64,000 bases of DNA, from contig JAKSKX010000002.1 of NCBI GenBank assembly GCA_024401535.1, positions 1 to 64,000 of the forward strand. The letters are read 5' to 3'. This DNA comes from Paludibacteraceae bacterium (GTDB lineage Bacteria; Bacteroidota; Bacteroidia; Bacteroidales; Paludibacteraceae). Both the position numbers and the translations under genes were made by a program. Each line of letters starts with the position of its first letter. The first letter of the stretch is position 1. Below, one piece after another: positions 39,887 through 47,914 of the stretch. The notes beneath the pieces are model-generated. The model saw only the letters and a list, made by a program, of their open reading frames with translations, was not told where the DNA came from and did no database searches.

Positions 39887-41614
39887 CTATTCAGCCGATG
39901 GATTTTTCCCTATTTTGTTGTCCGCTCCCCAAAACACCTGGTCTGAAGGGGCGTCAGCCTTGTGAAACAGAGGTTCTGCTGTCTTTGCAGAGATCCTGAA
40001 GTCATTGCCGGATATTTCCAGGCGTGTGGTTCGGTTGCGAGGTACGAAATAAAAGAATGGATAGCCTGACGAAGTGTCCTCGAAACTATCATGAAAGACG
40101 TTTCCACGTACAACGATGCTGCTTTTGGCATACTCAGTCATGCCTGACTTTGCCTGGAACTCGAAGAATGGCGTAGGGTTAGCGTTCCAGAACGAGTTTC
40201 CAACGAAAGAAATGTCAAGTCCGTTCTCTATCCTGCTGAAAGAGACTGCCCCACCCCTCACTGTCTCGCAGTGGAACTCGTTGTCATAGACCTTGATACC
40301 GTTCATGCTCTGGTCCGTAGAATTGGACCTGACCGGCTGTCTGCACTGGGTACAGACGTTGTTGTGAAACGAGACATCGGTCAGAGCAGAGAACAGCTTA
40401 GGCGAGCCGTAGCTCCACAAAGCCAGCGGAGCGTAGCAGTCCTCGAATTTGTTGCCGTAGATGTCGTGGATGCCGCGCGTAGGACCGACATAGTTGCAGT
40501 CGTTGATGCCGTTGTTGAAGCCTATTATACGGTTATTGTAAACCTTGAACCTGCCTGCATGAATCTCTATACCGGCACATCCCCAGCGGTCACTGGCCTC
40601 GGCGCGGTAGTTGTGCTCTATCACGTTGTCATAGATTTCGGTGTTCTCTATGGCTACGAACAGAGCAGAGAGGTCGTACGGGAATTCCTTCTCCTTGATG
40701 CGGAAATAGTTGTTCCTTATGACGCAGTTCTGCGCTATGCCCTCATAGGACCTCACTCCGCCCCTCTTGTAGGCTACGTCCATGAACAGACAGTTTGAGC
40801 CGCTGCAGTAAAGCTCGCAGTTCTGCACAGTCAGATTGCTGACATTGTAGCCATAGATGCAGTATTTGTTGATTATAGAAGACTTGGGAGCTTCGGCAAG
40901 GCTGTCGTCATAGTTGTCTATGACAATTCCGTCAAAGGTTATGTTTTTTATTGTCTTTGTCGATGGATAGTCGCCGCAACCCTCGTACCTGTGTCCGAAA
41001 ACAGCCGTGTAGTACCTGCCGGAGTGCATGGCTATCGGCTTGACCTTTACCCTTGACTTGTTCTTTGAAACGATTGTCATGCCGCTGCAGATGTTAAGCA
41101 GTGAGTTGTAGCAGTCCGGTTCTGGATTGGCCTTGGTCGGAGCTGTTCGCTCGTAGTTGTCAAGCAAATACTCGCTTCCCGTAAGCAGTACTGGTATTCC
41201 CGTAGAGCCTGAGAGGTCAATGCACTTCTGCAGAGCCTCGTTCCAGTATTCCGTTCCGCTATTCCTGAACCATTCCGGCTTCCATCCCGAAACACCCCAG
41301 GAGCCTTTGACAACGCTTCCAATGGCAAAGGTATCCTTCGCAGATACGATGTCCGTACCGCTTCCGTATATAAGTCCTCCGGTTATTGTACCACCACGAA
41401 AGTCAAGTGTGCAGTTGTCCGGAACCACCCAGTTGTTGTCAATGTGATGGTCGAATTCAAAAACGTAGATTCTGTCAGGTTTGTTGAGCAGGGACACATC
41501 AGTGCCTCTCTTGACATTGACTGTGCGTTTTGCACCGCTGTCTCTTGAAAAGCCAATGGCACAGTTAAGAAACAACACGCACAGAACAAGTATGTATCTG
41601 ACCAACCCTGTCAA
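39887..41614 (-). CDS. secreted right-handed beta-helix protein
   Basis: 575 residues with an N-terminal signal sequence (YILVLCVLFLNCAIGFS). It then resembles the pectate-lyase-like beta-helix fold: short repeats rich in Asn, Gly, Val and Ile (ITGGLIYGSG; IKNITFDGIVIDNYD; VSNLTVQNCELYCSGSN; IAQNCVIRNNYF; IYDNVIEHNY; FKVYNNRIIGFNNGI; VSFHNNVCTQC). No catalytic residues were recognised, so lyase activity is not claimed; it may bind or cleave a polysaccharide. There is no ATG at the N-terminus: the first usable codon is TTG at 41614, a few codons after an in-frame TAA. It lies 44 bp downstream of the 74-residue membrane protein gene and is probably co-transcribed. Confidence 0.75.
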   Translation of the reverse strand: MTGLVRYILVLCVLFLNCAIGFSRDSGAKRTVNVKRGTDVSLLNKPDRIYVFEFDHHIDNNWVVPDNCTLDFRGGTITGGLIYGSGTDIVSAKDTFAIGSVVKGSWGVSGWKPEWFRNSGTEYWNEALQKCIDLSGSTGIPVLLTGSEYLLDNYERTAPTKANPEPDCYNSLLNICSGMTIVSKNKSRVKVKPIAMHSGRYYTAVFGHRYEGCGDYPSTKTIKNITFDGIVIDNYDDSLAEAPKSSIINKYCIYGYNVSNLTVQNCELYCSGSNCLFMDVAYKRGGVRSYEGIAQNCVIRNNYFRIKEKEFPYDLSALFVAIENTEIYDNVIEHNYRAEASDRWGCAGIEIHAGRFKVYNNRIIGFNNGINDCNYVGPTRGIHDIYGNKFEDCYAPLALWSYGSPKLFSALTDVSFHNNVCTQCRQPVRSNSTDQSMNGIKVYDNEFHCETVRGGAVSFSRIENGLDISFVGNSFWNANPTPFFEFQAKSGMTEYAKSSIVVRGNVFHDSFEDTSSGYPFFYFVPRNRTTRLEISGNDFRISAKTAEPLFHKADAPSDQVFWGADNKIGKNPSAE

Positions 41615-41658
41615 GCCTGAAAAACTATGAAATTAGTTGCAAGTCCCTAATGTAGAGG

Positions 41659-41883
41659 CTACTCAGCCAAGAACACTGTCAACAGGCATCCGCAAGCCAA
41701 CAGGGTAAGAAGCGTACCAAGAACGATGACAAGCCTTCTCGACTTTTCAATTCTTTCGACCATAACCTCGTTTCCACGAATAACCTCGTCGGCTCTTCTC
41801 TTGTTCAATACTCCCACAATGATAAAAAGGAACACGAACGAAACAGCTACCAAGATGCCTGCGCCTACAAAAAACTCATTCAT
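41659..41883 (-). CDS. small two-helix membrane protein, unknown
   Basis: 74 residues: a helix at about 5-26 (GILVAVSFVFLFIIVGVL), a charged loop (NKRRADEVIRGNEVMVERIEKSRR), and a second helix at about 51-70. Not recognised as a named family. It begins with ATG and is followed after 44 bp by the beta-helix gene. A TATCTTTG element lies about 85 nt upstream (41976-41969). A small accessory or anchoring membrane protein is plausible; no function is assigned. Confidence 0.6.
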   Translation of the reverse strand: MNEFFVGAGILVAVSFVFLFIIVGVLNKRRADEVIRGNEVMVERIEKSRRLVIVLGTLLTLLACGCLLTVFLAE

Positions 41884-41968
41884 ACAACGTAAATAAATTC
41901 CTTAAAAATACATAAACCTCTTCTACTATACTACCGGAGCAACATGAAGCGAAAACCCAATAGCACTG

Positions 41969-41976
41969 CAAAGATA
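41969..41976 (-). promoter_or_regulatory. -7 element upstream of the 74-aa gene
   Basis: TATCTTTG on the minus strand followed by CAGTG. The -33 position shows only a partial match. It separates this pair of genes from the paralogous membrane-protein operon upstream. Confidence 0.45.
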
Positions 41977-42095
41977 GTAAATATCTGGAAAACTACACAT
42001 TTTTCAAGGAATAAACATCCATAACTGCTGAAAGTTGTTTGTCACAAGACAAAATTTTACGTTTTTTCTCACTTTCCGCTATAAAAACAGCGCAT

Positions 42096-42566
42096 CTAAA
42101 CCGTAGGAATCGAGAACAGACGGTAATAGGCGGCTATACAAGTGCCGACAACTGAAGCGGCAAACAGAATCCAGAACACAACAAGTCTGAAACCAGGGTT
42201 GAAGCCGACAACAGCATCCTTGTTCTCCTCCGTAATCACACCGAGCTTCCTTTCCTCCTCCAGCTTCATAGAGTTTTTTGCCCTGCGCACACCCCAAAGA
42301 CTCAACAGTGCTGTTAACGGCAGTATATACACGAAATCCCTTGCACCTGCCAAAAGATGACGTTCTATATTGTTATAAGCATAGGCGACAATTCCAATAA
42401 TCATGAAGGCAACCCAAAGAAACAAACCGGAGACAGCTCTAGCTTGAAATCGAAAACTCATTTTTGATATGTTCGACATCTCCCTTACGCCAAAGAAAAG
42501 CAGGAATATGATAGCATATACAACCAGACTGAACGTAGAAAAAAATATGTTTACATATATTTCCAT
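42096..42566 (-). CDS. four-helix membrane protein, short paralogue of the 307-322-aa family
   Basis: 156 residues with four predicted membrane helices (about 5-26, 47-65, 75-93, 127-147). The order of motifs parallels the three larger proteins upstream: N-terminal FFSTFSLVVYAI (compare FFMSPLALSLYGV), LLSLWGVRRAKNS after helix 3 (compare LLCLWGYKRAGK), then GFRLVVFWILFAASVVG (compare KFAFLALWVVSMVG). It stops after the fourth helix and so lacks their long C-terminal alpha-helical domain. It is the last gene of the minus-strand membrane-protein operon, 23 bp after the 318-residue gene. Family and function are unknown. Confidence 0.65.
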   Translation of the reverse strand: MEIYVNIFFSTFSLVVYAIIFLLFFGVREMSNISKMSFRFQARAVSGLFLWVAFMIIGIVAYAYNNIERHLLAGARDFVYILPLTALLSLWGVRRAKNSMKLEEERKLGVITEENKDAVVGFNPGFRLVVFWILFAASVVGTCIAAYYRLFSIPTV

Positions 42567-42589
42567 AACTATAATATAATAGGTATATG

Positions 42590-43546
42590 CTATTTATTGA
42601 GTTGTCCTCTGCTTTCAAGCTCTTGCTGGCATTGTACAAAGAGCGTTTCTGCCGATGCAGAAAATTCACTGTTATTCGTATTGTTGGACAAAGTCGTCCG
42701 ATACGTTTCACGAATATTCAACAGAATAGCACTATACTCATCCCACTGCTCTTCGTTCAGTGTGTCAGGCAGAACAGAAAGGAATCGTTGAAGCTCTGAC
42801 TGTAATTCTTCGTTGATTTCATTGTACATTCTGATTCTCTCCTCATTTTGCTCTGCCTTCTTCTCTATGTCAGCAAGCATATTTTCACACTTTTTTCGCA
42901 ATTTAATCTCGTCCCAAAGAGGTATTTTGATAGCTTTCTCGTACTTCTCATTGTAGGCAGAGAGCAAGTCAGAGAATTCCTTATGCTTCTCTCTTGTCAA
43001 CCTATCCGAGTAATATAATTCTTCCTTCATTCTATTCTCAGCAACACTCAGTTTGCTGTTATATTCCTTGCGCATGGCCTTCTGTTGCTCATACCATTGC
43101 TCATAAGTTACAGAAACCACAAATCCAACCAAAGACACCGCAAAAAGGACAGAGAAAGCAAACTTCTTGAACTTAGGGCTTAGTCCTTTTTTGAGTTCAC
43201 CACCATCCGTGTAATTTTCAAACAAGTCATCTTTAACCTTGTCAGCTCGCTTGAATCCCCACAGGCACAACAGCAGGAACAAACCAAAGATATACATTCC
43301 GAAATGGTTCAAAATATGTGTGTTTATATCTTGATAACCAGAAGGGTCATGCACCTGGCACGTAATCAAAGCAATAACAGAACCTACTATGGCAATTTGA
43401 AGCAATTCTAACAATTCATCCTTTAAAGACTTGCATCTACCAAATACTGAATCTTTTTCAATCAAAGGATTAATAAGCACTACCCCTAGAACACCATACA
43501 GCACCAAAGCCACTGGCGACATAAAAAACGAAATAAAGAAATCCAT
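42590..43546 (-). CDS. four-helix membrane protein with long helical C-terminal domain (paralogue 3)
   Basis: 318 residues from the ATG at 43546 (MDFFISFFMSPVALVLYGV), which matches the start of its two paralogues; a TTG six codons earlier is rejected. Four membrane helices lie in the first about 150 residues, with LLCLWGFKRADK after the third. From about residue 155 on, the protein is charged and alpha-helical (YEQQKAMRKEYNSKL; ENMLADIEKKAEQNEERI), ending in SAETLFVQCQQELESRGQ. It belongs to a set with the 307- and 322-residue proteins. Predicted inner-membrane protein with a coiled soluble domain; no known family was recognised. The head-to-tail arrangement with 32-bp gaps indicates one operon. 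Confidence 0.7.
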   Translation of the reverse strand: MDFFISFFMSPVALVLYGVLGVVLINPLIEKDSVFGRCKSLKDELLELLQIAIVGSVIALITCQVHDPSGYQDINTHILNHFGMYIFGLFLLLCLWGFKRADKVKDDLFENYTDGGELKKGLSPKFKKFAFSVLFAVSLVGFVVSVTYEQWYEQQKAMRKEYNSKLSVAENRMKEELYYSDRLTREKHKEFSDLLSAYNEKYEKAIKIPLWDEIKLRKKCENMLADIEKKAEQNEERIRMYNEINEELQSELQRFLSVLPDTLNEEQWDEYSAILLNIRETYRTTLSNNTNNSEFSASAETLFVQCQQELESRGQLNK

Positions 43547-43578
43547 AGTAATTCTAACAATCAATCAAATGAAACATA

Positions 43579-44502
43579 TTACCTTTTGACTTGCCTTCTT
43601 CTGTCAAGCTCATGCTCACAATGCTCAAACAGAAGAATGGCTGCGGGAGTAAAGTAGTCGGCAGCTTCAGTGCGGTCATAGCTGCCCGAACGAGTAACAT
43701 AGAGGTTGTTCAGCACTGAATAATTATATGCGTACTGGTCTTCGTCCAACCTGTCAGGCAGTTCTGAAAGGAATGTTTCAAGCTGAGAAATCAACTTTTG
43801 GCTTTTTTCTATGCGCCATCTGTCAAACGCTTCTTTGCGTTCAACACTCTTCTGAATCTCTTCAAGCAGTTTCTGACAATCTCTAATATCAATTGACAAA
43901 CCAAACAAGAAATACTCGGAAACTTTCTTGTACCTGTCGCTCCATGCGGACAGCGAGTCATTATAAGCCTTGACATCCTGGCTTGTCAGACTGTCGTTAT
44001 AACGATTTTTGGTTAGTTCTTCCTTCATTTCTTGCAGTTTTGTGCTATACTCACTGCGCATTTCAAACATTTCACTTCTGTATTCCCTCTGCTTTTCCGA
44101 AGACACAAAACCAACCATAGACACCACCCAAAGGGCCAAGAAAGCAAACTTTCTGAACTTAGGGCTACGCCAACCACCAGTACCATACAGGTTGACATTG
44201 TACGTCTTGCCTGCCCGTTTGTATCCCCACAGGCACAACAACACAAGCAAACCAAAGATATACACTCCTATGGTTGCCATAATACTTTCTAAATTTTCAC
44301 GGAAATATATAGGTTCTTTCGCTGTACACACAAACAGCGCAAAGTCAGAAACTATTAACACTAACAACAAGAATGCCAGTGCAATTCTTTTGAACGAGTC
44401 TTGTGGAGTAATTTCCAAACGATAGATAACAAGCAATCCCCCCAAAACACCATATAGCGACAAGGCCAGGGGCGACATAAAAAACGGAATAAAAAAATCC
44501 AT
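43579..44502 (-). CDS. four-helix membrane protein with long helical C-terminal domain (paralogue 2)
   Basis: 307 residues. The N-terminus MDFFIPFFMSPLALSLYGV and the motif GVYIFGLLVLLCLWGYKRAGK are nearly shared with the neighbouring paralogues, as are KFRKFAFLALWVVSMVGFVSSE at the fourth helix and the C-terminal AAILLFEHCEHELDRRRQ. The C-terminal about 170 residues are predicted to be alpha-helical and carry conserved spaced tyrosines (RYNDSLTSQDVKAYNDSL). The loops and coiled domain differ much more than the membrane part, suggesting diversification of the soluble domain. Middle gene of the operon; function unknown. Confidence 0.7.
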   Translation of the reverse strand: MDFFIPFFMSPLALSLYGVLGGLLVIYRLEITPQDSFKRIALAFLLLVLIVSDFALFVCTAKEPIYFRENLESIMATIGVYIFGLLVLLCLWGYKRAGKTYNVNLYGTGGWRSPKFRKFAFLALWVVSMVGFVSSEKQREYRSEMFEMRSEYSTKLQEMKEELTKNRYNDSLTSQDVKAYNDSLSAWSDRYKKVSEYFLFGLSIDIRDCQKLLEEIQKSVERKEAFDRWRIEKSQKLISQLETFLSELPDRLDEDQYAYNYSVLNNLYVTRSGSYDRTEAADYFTPAAILLFEHCEHELDRRRQVKR

Positions 44503-44529
44503 AGACTAAAATTTCTAACAATAAACACA

Positions 44530-45498
44530 CTATTCTTTGACTTGTCTTCTGTTTTCAAGTTCTTGAACACATTCCTGATACAACTGAGCGGCTGCAGGAG
44601 AGAATTCTTCCGCTTCTGCATACGAATACAAAATTTGCGAATAGCTGTCATGGATGAACAACAGAGTCTCTACATTGTACTTGTACTGTACTTCGTCCAG
44701 TTTGTTAGGCACTTGGGAAATAAACAGTTGAAGCTCTGACATGAATTCTGCATTCTTTTCGTCGTACCTTTTGGCAAGTTCCTCCTTCCTAATCAGCTGA
44801 TACTCCATTTTTTTAAGATATGACTCACAAGACTCTCGTATCATTTCATTTTCACTTCTTTGGGGTACAACCATAGGAACAACTTTGTTGTAATACCTCT
44901 CCATTTCCCTCCAATGAGAGAGAGAATCATAGAAATTGTTGTACAGCTCTCTTGTCACGCGGTCATATTCGTATGTTTCACGCATTACATCCCTCATTTC
45001 CTTCACTTTGGAATTGTACTCAATGCACCATTCCCTCATTTCCTGAACTATTTTCCTTTGATTCTCTGAAACCACAAAGCCAAACAAGGACACAACTAAA
45101 AAAAACAGGAATATAAACTTGCTGAACTTGACGGCACCTTTTTCGTGTAGTTGCTGAAGAACCCGTTTGTCCGTAAAATTATCGAACAAGTCGTCACTGG
45201 CACTGACATCTCGCTTGACCCCCCACAGGCACAACAGCGAAAGCACTGCAAAGATGTAAACGCCATAGGCACCCAAAACAGAAACCATATTGGAACGGAA
45301 ACTGACAGGGGAAACAACTTTATTAAAAATCAGCATAAGCGTGAACGAGAACACGCCAAGCATCAGGAATCCCAAACCGAACTGCCTTGGCGAACCTTCT
45401 CGAGCATTTGACATACGAGGCAGAATGAGAACACCTGCCATAATGCAATACAGCGACAAGGCCAGAGGCGACAAGAAAAACGAAATAAAGAAATTCAT
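44530..45498 (-). CDS. four-helix membrane protein with long helical C-terminal domain (paralogue 1)
   Basis: 322 residues starting MNFFISFFLSPLALSLYCI. Shared blocks are YGVYIFAVLSLLCLWGVKRD, KFIFLFFLVVSLFGFVVSENQRK and the C-terminal AAAQLYQECVQELENRRQ. The coiled region (about 165-300) contains EYNSKVKEMRDVM, ELYNNFYDSLSHWREM and EELAKRYDEKNAEFMSEL. Gaps to its neighbours are 15 bp upstream and 27 bp downstream, consistent with one transcript from the promoter at 45871-45901. Possibly a membrane sensor or scaffold, but there is no signalling domain to support that. Confidence 0.7.
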   Translation of the reverse strand: MNFFISFFLSPLALSLYCIMAGVLILPRMSNAREGSPRQFGLGFLMLGVFSFTLMLIFNKVVSPVSFRSNMVSVLGAYGVYIFAVLSLLCLWGVKRDVSASDDLFDNFTDKRVLQQLHEKGAVKFSKFIFLFFLVVSLFGFVVSENQRKIVQEMREWCIEYNSKVKEMRDVMRETYEYDRVTRELYNNFYDSLSHWREMERYYNKVVPMVVPQRSENEMIRESCESYLKKMEYQLIRKEELAKRYDEKNAEFMSELQLFISQVPNKLDEVQYKYNVETLLFIHDSYSQILYSYAEAEEFSPAAAQLYQECVQELENRRQVKE

Positions 45499-45513
45499 GA
45501 ACTCACAAAGGAA

Positions 45514-45834
45514 CTACTTGAAAAACATGTATATGCTCCAGGCAACATCGACAAGAAGAAGGATCGTAGCCCAAGTCCTTATCATGCGAAAGAACCTCAA
45601 GTTCTCAGCCTCGCCGTTATAGAGCAGCTTGCCCTTGCTCTTTCTCTTGACAATCTTGTGAATCTGCACCGAAGACACAGTGAACACGAACAGCCACACG
45701 CAGAGCAAAGTCACATTGACCGGTTCCTGCAGCCAAAACGTGCCGAACAAAACCCTGAGACGCTCAAGGACATCTCCGCACCACTCACCATCAAAAAATG
45801 CGTCCAACATTGCAAAACCAATAATCTTGTTCAT
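45514..45834 (-). CDS. small membrane protein, first gene of the paralogue operon
   Basis: 106 residues from the ATG at 45834 (MNKIIGFAMLDAFF); a GTG five codons earlier is possible. Two membrane helices (about 39-57 and 86-104) are separated by a basic loop (HKIVKRKSKGKLLYNGEAENLRFF). The second-helix region (RTWATILLLVDVAWSIYMFF) loosely resembles the fourth helix of the larger paralogues, but homology is uncertain. It is the promoter-proximal gene of the minus-strand operon, with a leader of about 30 nt. Unknown function. Confidence 0.6.
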   Translation of the reverse strand: MNKIIGFAMLDAFFDGEWCGDVLERLRVLFGTFWLQEPVNVTLLCVWLFVFTVSSVQIHKIVKRKSKGKLLYNGEAENLRFFRMIRTWATILLLVDVAWSIYMFFK

Positions 45835-45870
45835 AAAAACTGAAAACACAAAGTTTCACCTACAACCATA

Positions 45871-45901
45871 CAAAATTACAAAAAATCTTCCTTTCCACAA
45901 A
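45871..45901 (-). promoter_or_regulatory. promoter of the paralogous membrane-protein operon
   Basis: Minus strand: TTTG (45901-45898), 19-bp spacer, TAATTTTG (45878-45871). A full consensus match 37 nt upstream of the ATG at 45834. Confidence 0.75.
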
Positions 45902-46074
45902 ATTTTAGAGGGAAAATAATCTGAAAATTTTCACTTTTCATGTGGAACGGAAGCAGTCACGGAGGGAAGGAATCCGAACAGCAGACATCACCGAAAACAC
46001 GACAGAAAAACTGCATGCTTCCGCACCTTCTTCCACCAAAAAAAATTTTGCTTCCACGATTTATGAATTTCTAT

Positions 46075-46154
46075 TAGCTTCCGCAATTTTAGGTATATAT
46101 AAATATATACCTAAGTTGAAGTGTGGAAGATGCTTCCTTCCGCAACTTACACAC
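46075..46154 (-). repeat. 80-bp palindromic dispersed repeat, copy B
   Basis: Reverse-complement copy of 4698-4777 with three mismatches over 80 bases. The core inverted repeat is at 46090-46113. Sequence similarity stops abruptly at both ends. Confidence 0.8.
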
Positions 46155-46387
46155 ACTTTTTTGACATGATTTTCAAGTGGAATTTCAGGTCGAAAAAACT
46201 AGCCTCAACTACACCTCCTGACAGTCCAGATTTCCATGACTTCCAAGGACTGAAAAACACCCTTCCGCAAATCATGTTCCTTCCGCGGAAAATGTGGAGG
46301 GGAAGGAAGGAGGGAGGGAGGGTGACGGGGATGATGGGTTAATCATGGGTGTTTGATAGACGGGATAATAATTCAATCATAGATAGC

Positions 46388-46405
46388 CGGGGATTGAAAT
46401 CCCCG
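46388..46405. repeat. REP-like perfect hairpin
   Basis: CGGGGATT-GA-AATCCCCG, perfect 8-bp arms. It is followed by a second small palindrome GTCGC-TAC-GCGAC at 46421-46433. Confidence 0.6.
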
Positions 46406-46533
46406 TCTGGACAGAGATATGTCGCTACGCGACAACGTGACTCATACGTGAAGAAACATATACCAAAACACATTAACACACAACCAACGCACGCCACCAT
46501 GCGCATAGCCACGTAGTGGCTTTTCTCGGTCCA

Positions 46534-46555
46534 GCCGTGGGTTTCAACCCACGGC
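46534..46555. repeat. REP-like perfect hairpin
   Basis: GCCGTGGGTT-TC-AACCCACGGC, perfect 10-bp arms with a 2-base loop. It is preceded by GCCAC-GTA-GTGGC at 46508-46520. Confidence 0.65.
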
Positions 46556-46590
46556 TATATAACCCACGAATATATAACCCACGAATATAT
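46546..46590. repeat. 15-bp tandem triplicate
   Basis: Three consecutive 15-base units: AACCCACGGCTATAT once and AACCCACGAATATAT twice. The first unit overlaps the right arm of the adjacent hairpin, which suggests the array grew from the hairpin arm. Confidence 0.7.
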
Positions 46591-46652
46591 ACACATACAA
46601 CACCCTCCCCCCAAAAAAACACTCTCCCAACGAAAAAATATTTCCGTTTTCG

Positions 46653-46684
46653 CTTGCATATCTCAAACAAACTTGCTAACTTTG
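46653..46684 (+). promoter_or_regulatory. distal promoter of the J-domain array
   Basis: CTTG (46653-46656), 20-bp spacer, TAACTTTG (46677-46684) followed by CAG. It would give a leader of about 130 nt to J1. Confidence 0.6.
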
Positions 46685-46784
46685 CAGTCAATAAAGATAT
46701 AATAAAGATATAGTTCTCGATTCAAACCGTTTACGTTAACCTCAAAAATATCAGCCTATGATATAGAAATCTCAATTTTTGCAC

Positions 46785-46792
46785 TACCTTTG
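46785..46792 (+). promoter_or_regulatory. proximal -7 element of the J-domain array
   Basis: TACCTTTG followed by CAT, 28 nt before the J1 ATG at 46820. No -33 TTG at standard spacing. Confidence 0.5.
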
Positions 46793-46819
46793 CATATATT
46801 TACGCAAATATGGAGCAAC

Positions 46820-47902
46820 ATGGCAAATGAAAGTGTCAGGAAAGCATACAAAATAGAAAGCTGGTGCATACCTATCATAATATCCTCGTTTTTGGCGTCA
46901 GTCAGGTGCATGGGCGACAGCGACAGGGCATTTGTAGAATTCGGCAAGATTCTGTTCGTAGCCACGTTCATCTTCACATTGATATTCATTTTCCTCATAA
47001 AGCCATATCTGAACGCCTTAAAGGACGATTCAAAGAAGTACAACGACCTAATACTGAAGCTTCTGGCACTGGTTATGAATGCCAACGGGGAAAACCTGGT
47101 ATGCGAACTCGACCAAGTCAAGGACACCATACGAAGGTACTATGACAATGAACGGGAGCAGAAGAAGGCCCTGGCACAATTCAAGGTGTACCTCGAGCAG
47201 TTCGACAACATGGACATCAACGTCATTGCCAACATCCTCAAGCGCAGCTCTAACTTCGACGTCCAGAGCATAATTATGGAGGCTATGGCTGTGGCTTTTG
47301 CAGACGGGGAGTACAGCGAGCCTGAAGTGGCACTGTTGCAGAGGCTTTCAAGCAAGCTAGGGATGACCTACGACCAATACATCTCAACCCTTCACATATT
47401 CAAGGCGAGGAAAAGGGCCGGACACTATGGCAACCCCCGTGTCAGCAACGACGACAACGTTTTCCAGACCGAGGCCAAGTTCAACGAATACGCCACTCAC
47501 GACTTCAACCAGTACGGCTTGGGATACTGGCAGCGTGACAAATACGGTAAGAAGACCTGGGTGCAGTCCGACTACAGATTCGCCAAGAACTCCAACAAGA
47601 GGAAGGAAAACAAACAAAGCGACGAGCAACGCCAGAGCAACAGCAACAGCCAGAGCCAAAGCAACAGCTACAACACAAGAAGCTACACACATTCGGCACT
47701 CGAGAGCGAATACATGACTCTCGGCATAACTTCCTCCGCAACAGACGACCAGGTTCGCACCGCATGGAAAAAGCTGATAAGCAAGTGGCATCCGGACAGA
47801 TACGAGTCCATGGGCGCAGAGGCTGTAAGGAACGCAACGGAAAACTCTAAGATTATTAACGAGGCATACAACAACATCTGCAAGGCAAGGGGTATGAGCT
47901 AA
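46820..47902 (+). CDS. J1: membrane-anchored TerB-like / J-domain protein (DjlA-like)
   Basis: 360 residues from the ATG at 46820; an in-frame TTG ten codons earlier overlaps the -7 promoter element and is rejected. Two membrane helices (about 15-29 and 42-62) are followed by a helical TerB/DjlA-like domain (about 70-190). This has paired motifs VMNANGENLVCELDQVK and MAVAFADGEYSEPE. Next come a GYWQRDKYGKKTW motif and a Ser/Asn/Gln-rich linker (about 262-288). The C-terminal J-domain (about 290-358) has intact HPD at 324-326 (KWHPDRYESMG). J-domains stimulate the Hsp70 DnaK; the architecture is that of DjlA. Client or pathway unknown. J2 follows after 12 bp. Confidence 0.85.
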   Translation: MANESVRKAYKIESWCIPIIISSFLASVRCMGDSDRAFVEFGKILFVATFIFTLIFIFLIKPYLNALKDDSKKYNDLILKLLALVMNANGENLVCELDQVKDTIRRYYDNEREQKKALAQFKVYLEQFDNMDINVIANILKRSSNFDVQSIIMEAMAVAFADGEYSEPEVALLQRLSSKLGMTYDQYISTLHIFKARKRAGHYGNPRVSNDDNVFQTEAKFNEYATHDFNQYGLGYWQRDKYGKKTWVQSDYRFAKNSNKRKENKQSDEQRQSNSNSQSQSNSYNTRSYTHSALESEYMTLGITSSATDDQVRTAWKKLISKWHPDRYESMGAEAVRNATENSKIINEAYNNICKARGMS

Positions 47903-47914
47903 AGACAGCAGAAG

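Larger units (their letters stand above)
45835..46819. other. 985-bp divergent intergenic region rich in palindromic repeats
   Basis: It lies between the minus-strand membrane-protein operon and the plus-strand J-domain array. It holds promoters for both directions, copy B of the 80-bp element (46075-46154), a G-rich purine stretch near 46296-46330, REP-like hairpins (46388-46405, 46421-46433, 46508-46520, 46534-46555) and a 15-bp triplicate repeat (46546-46590). The short frames here have no protein-like features and no gene is called. Confidence 0.7.

Noticed and set aside
46516-46713. Plus-strand frame through the repeat cluster before J1
   Set aside because: Built from palindromes and the 15-bp triplicate (NPRIYNPRIY pattern); no domain or start context.
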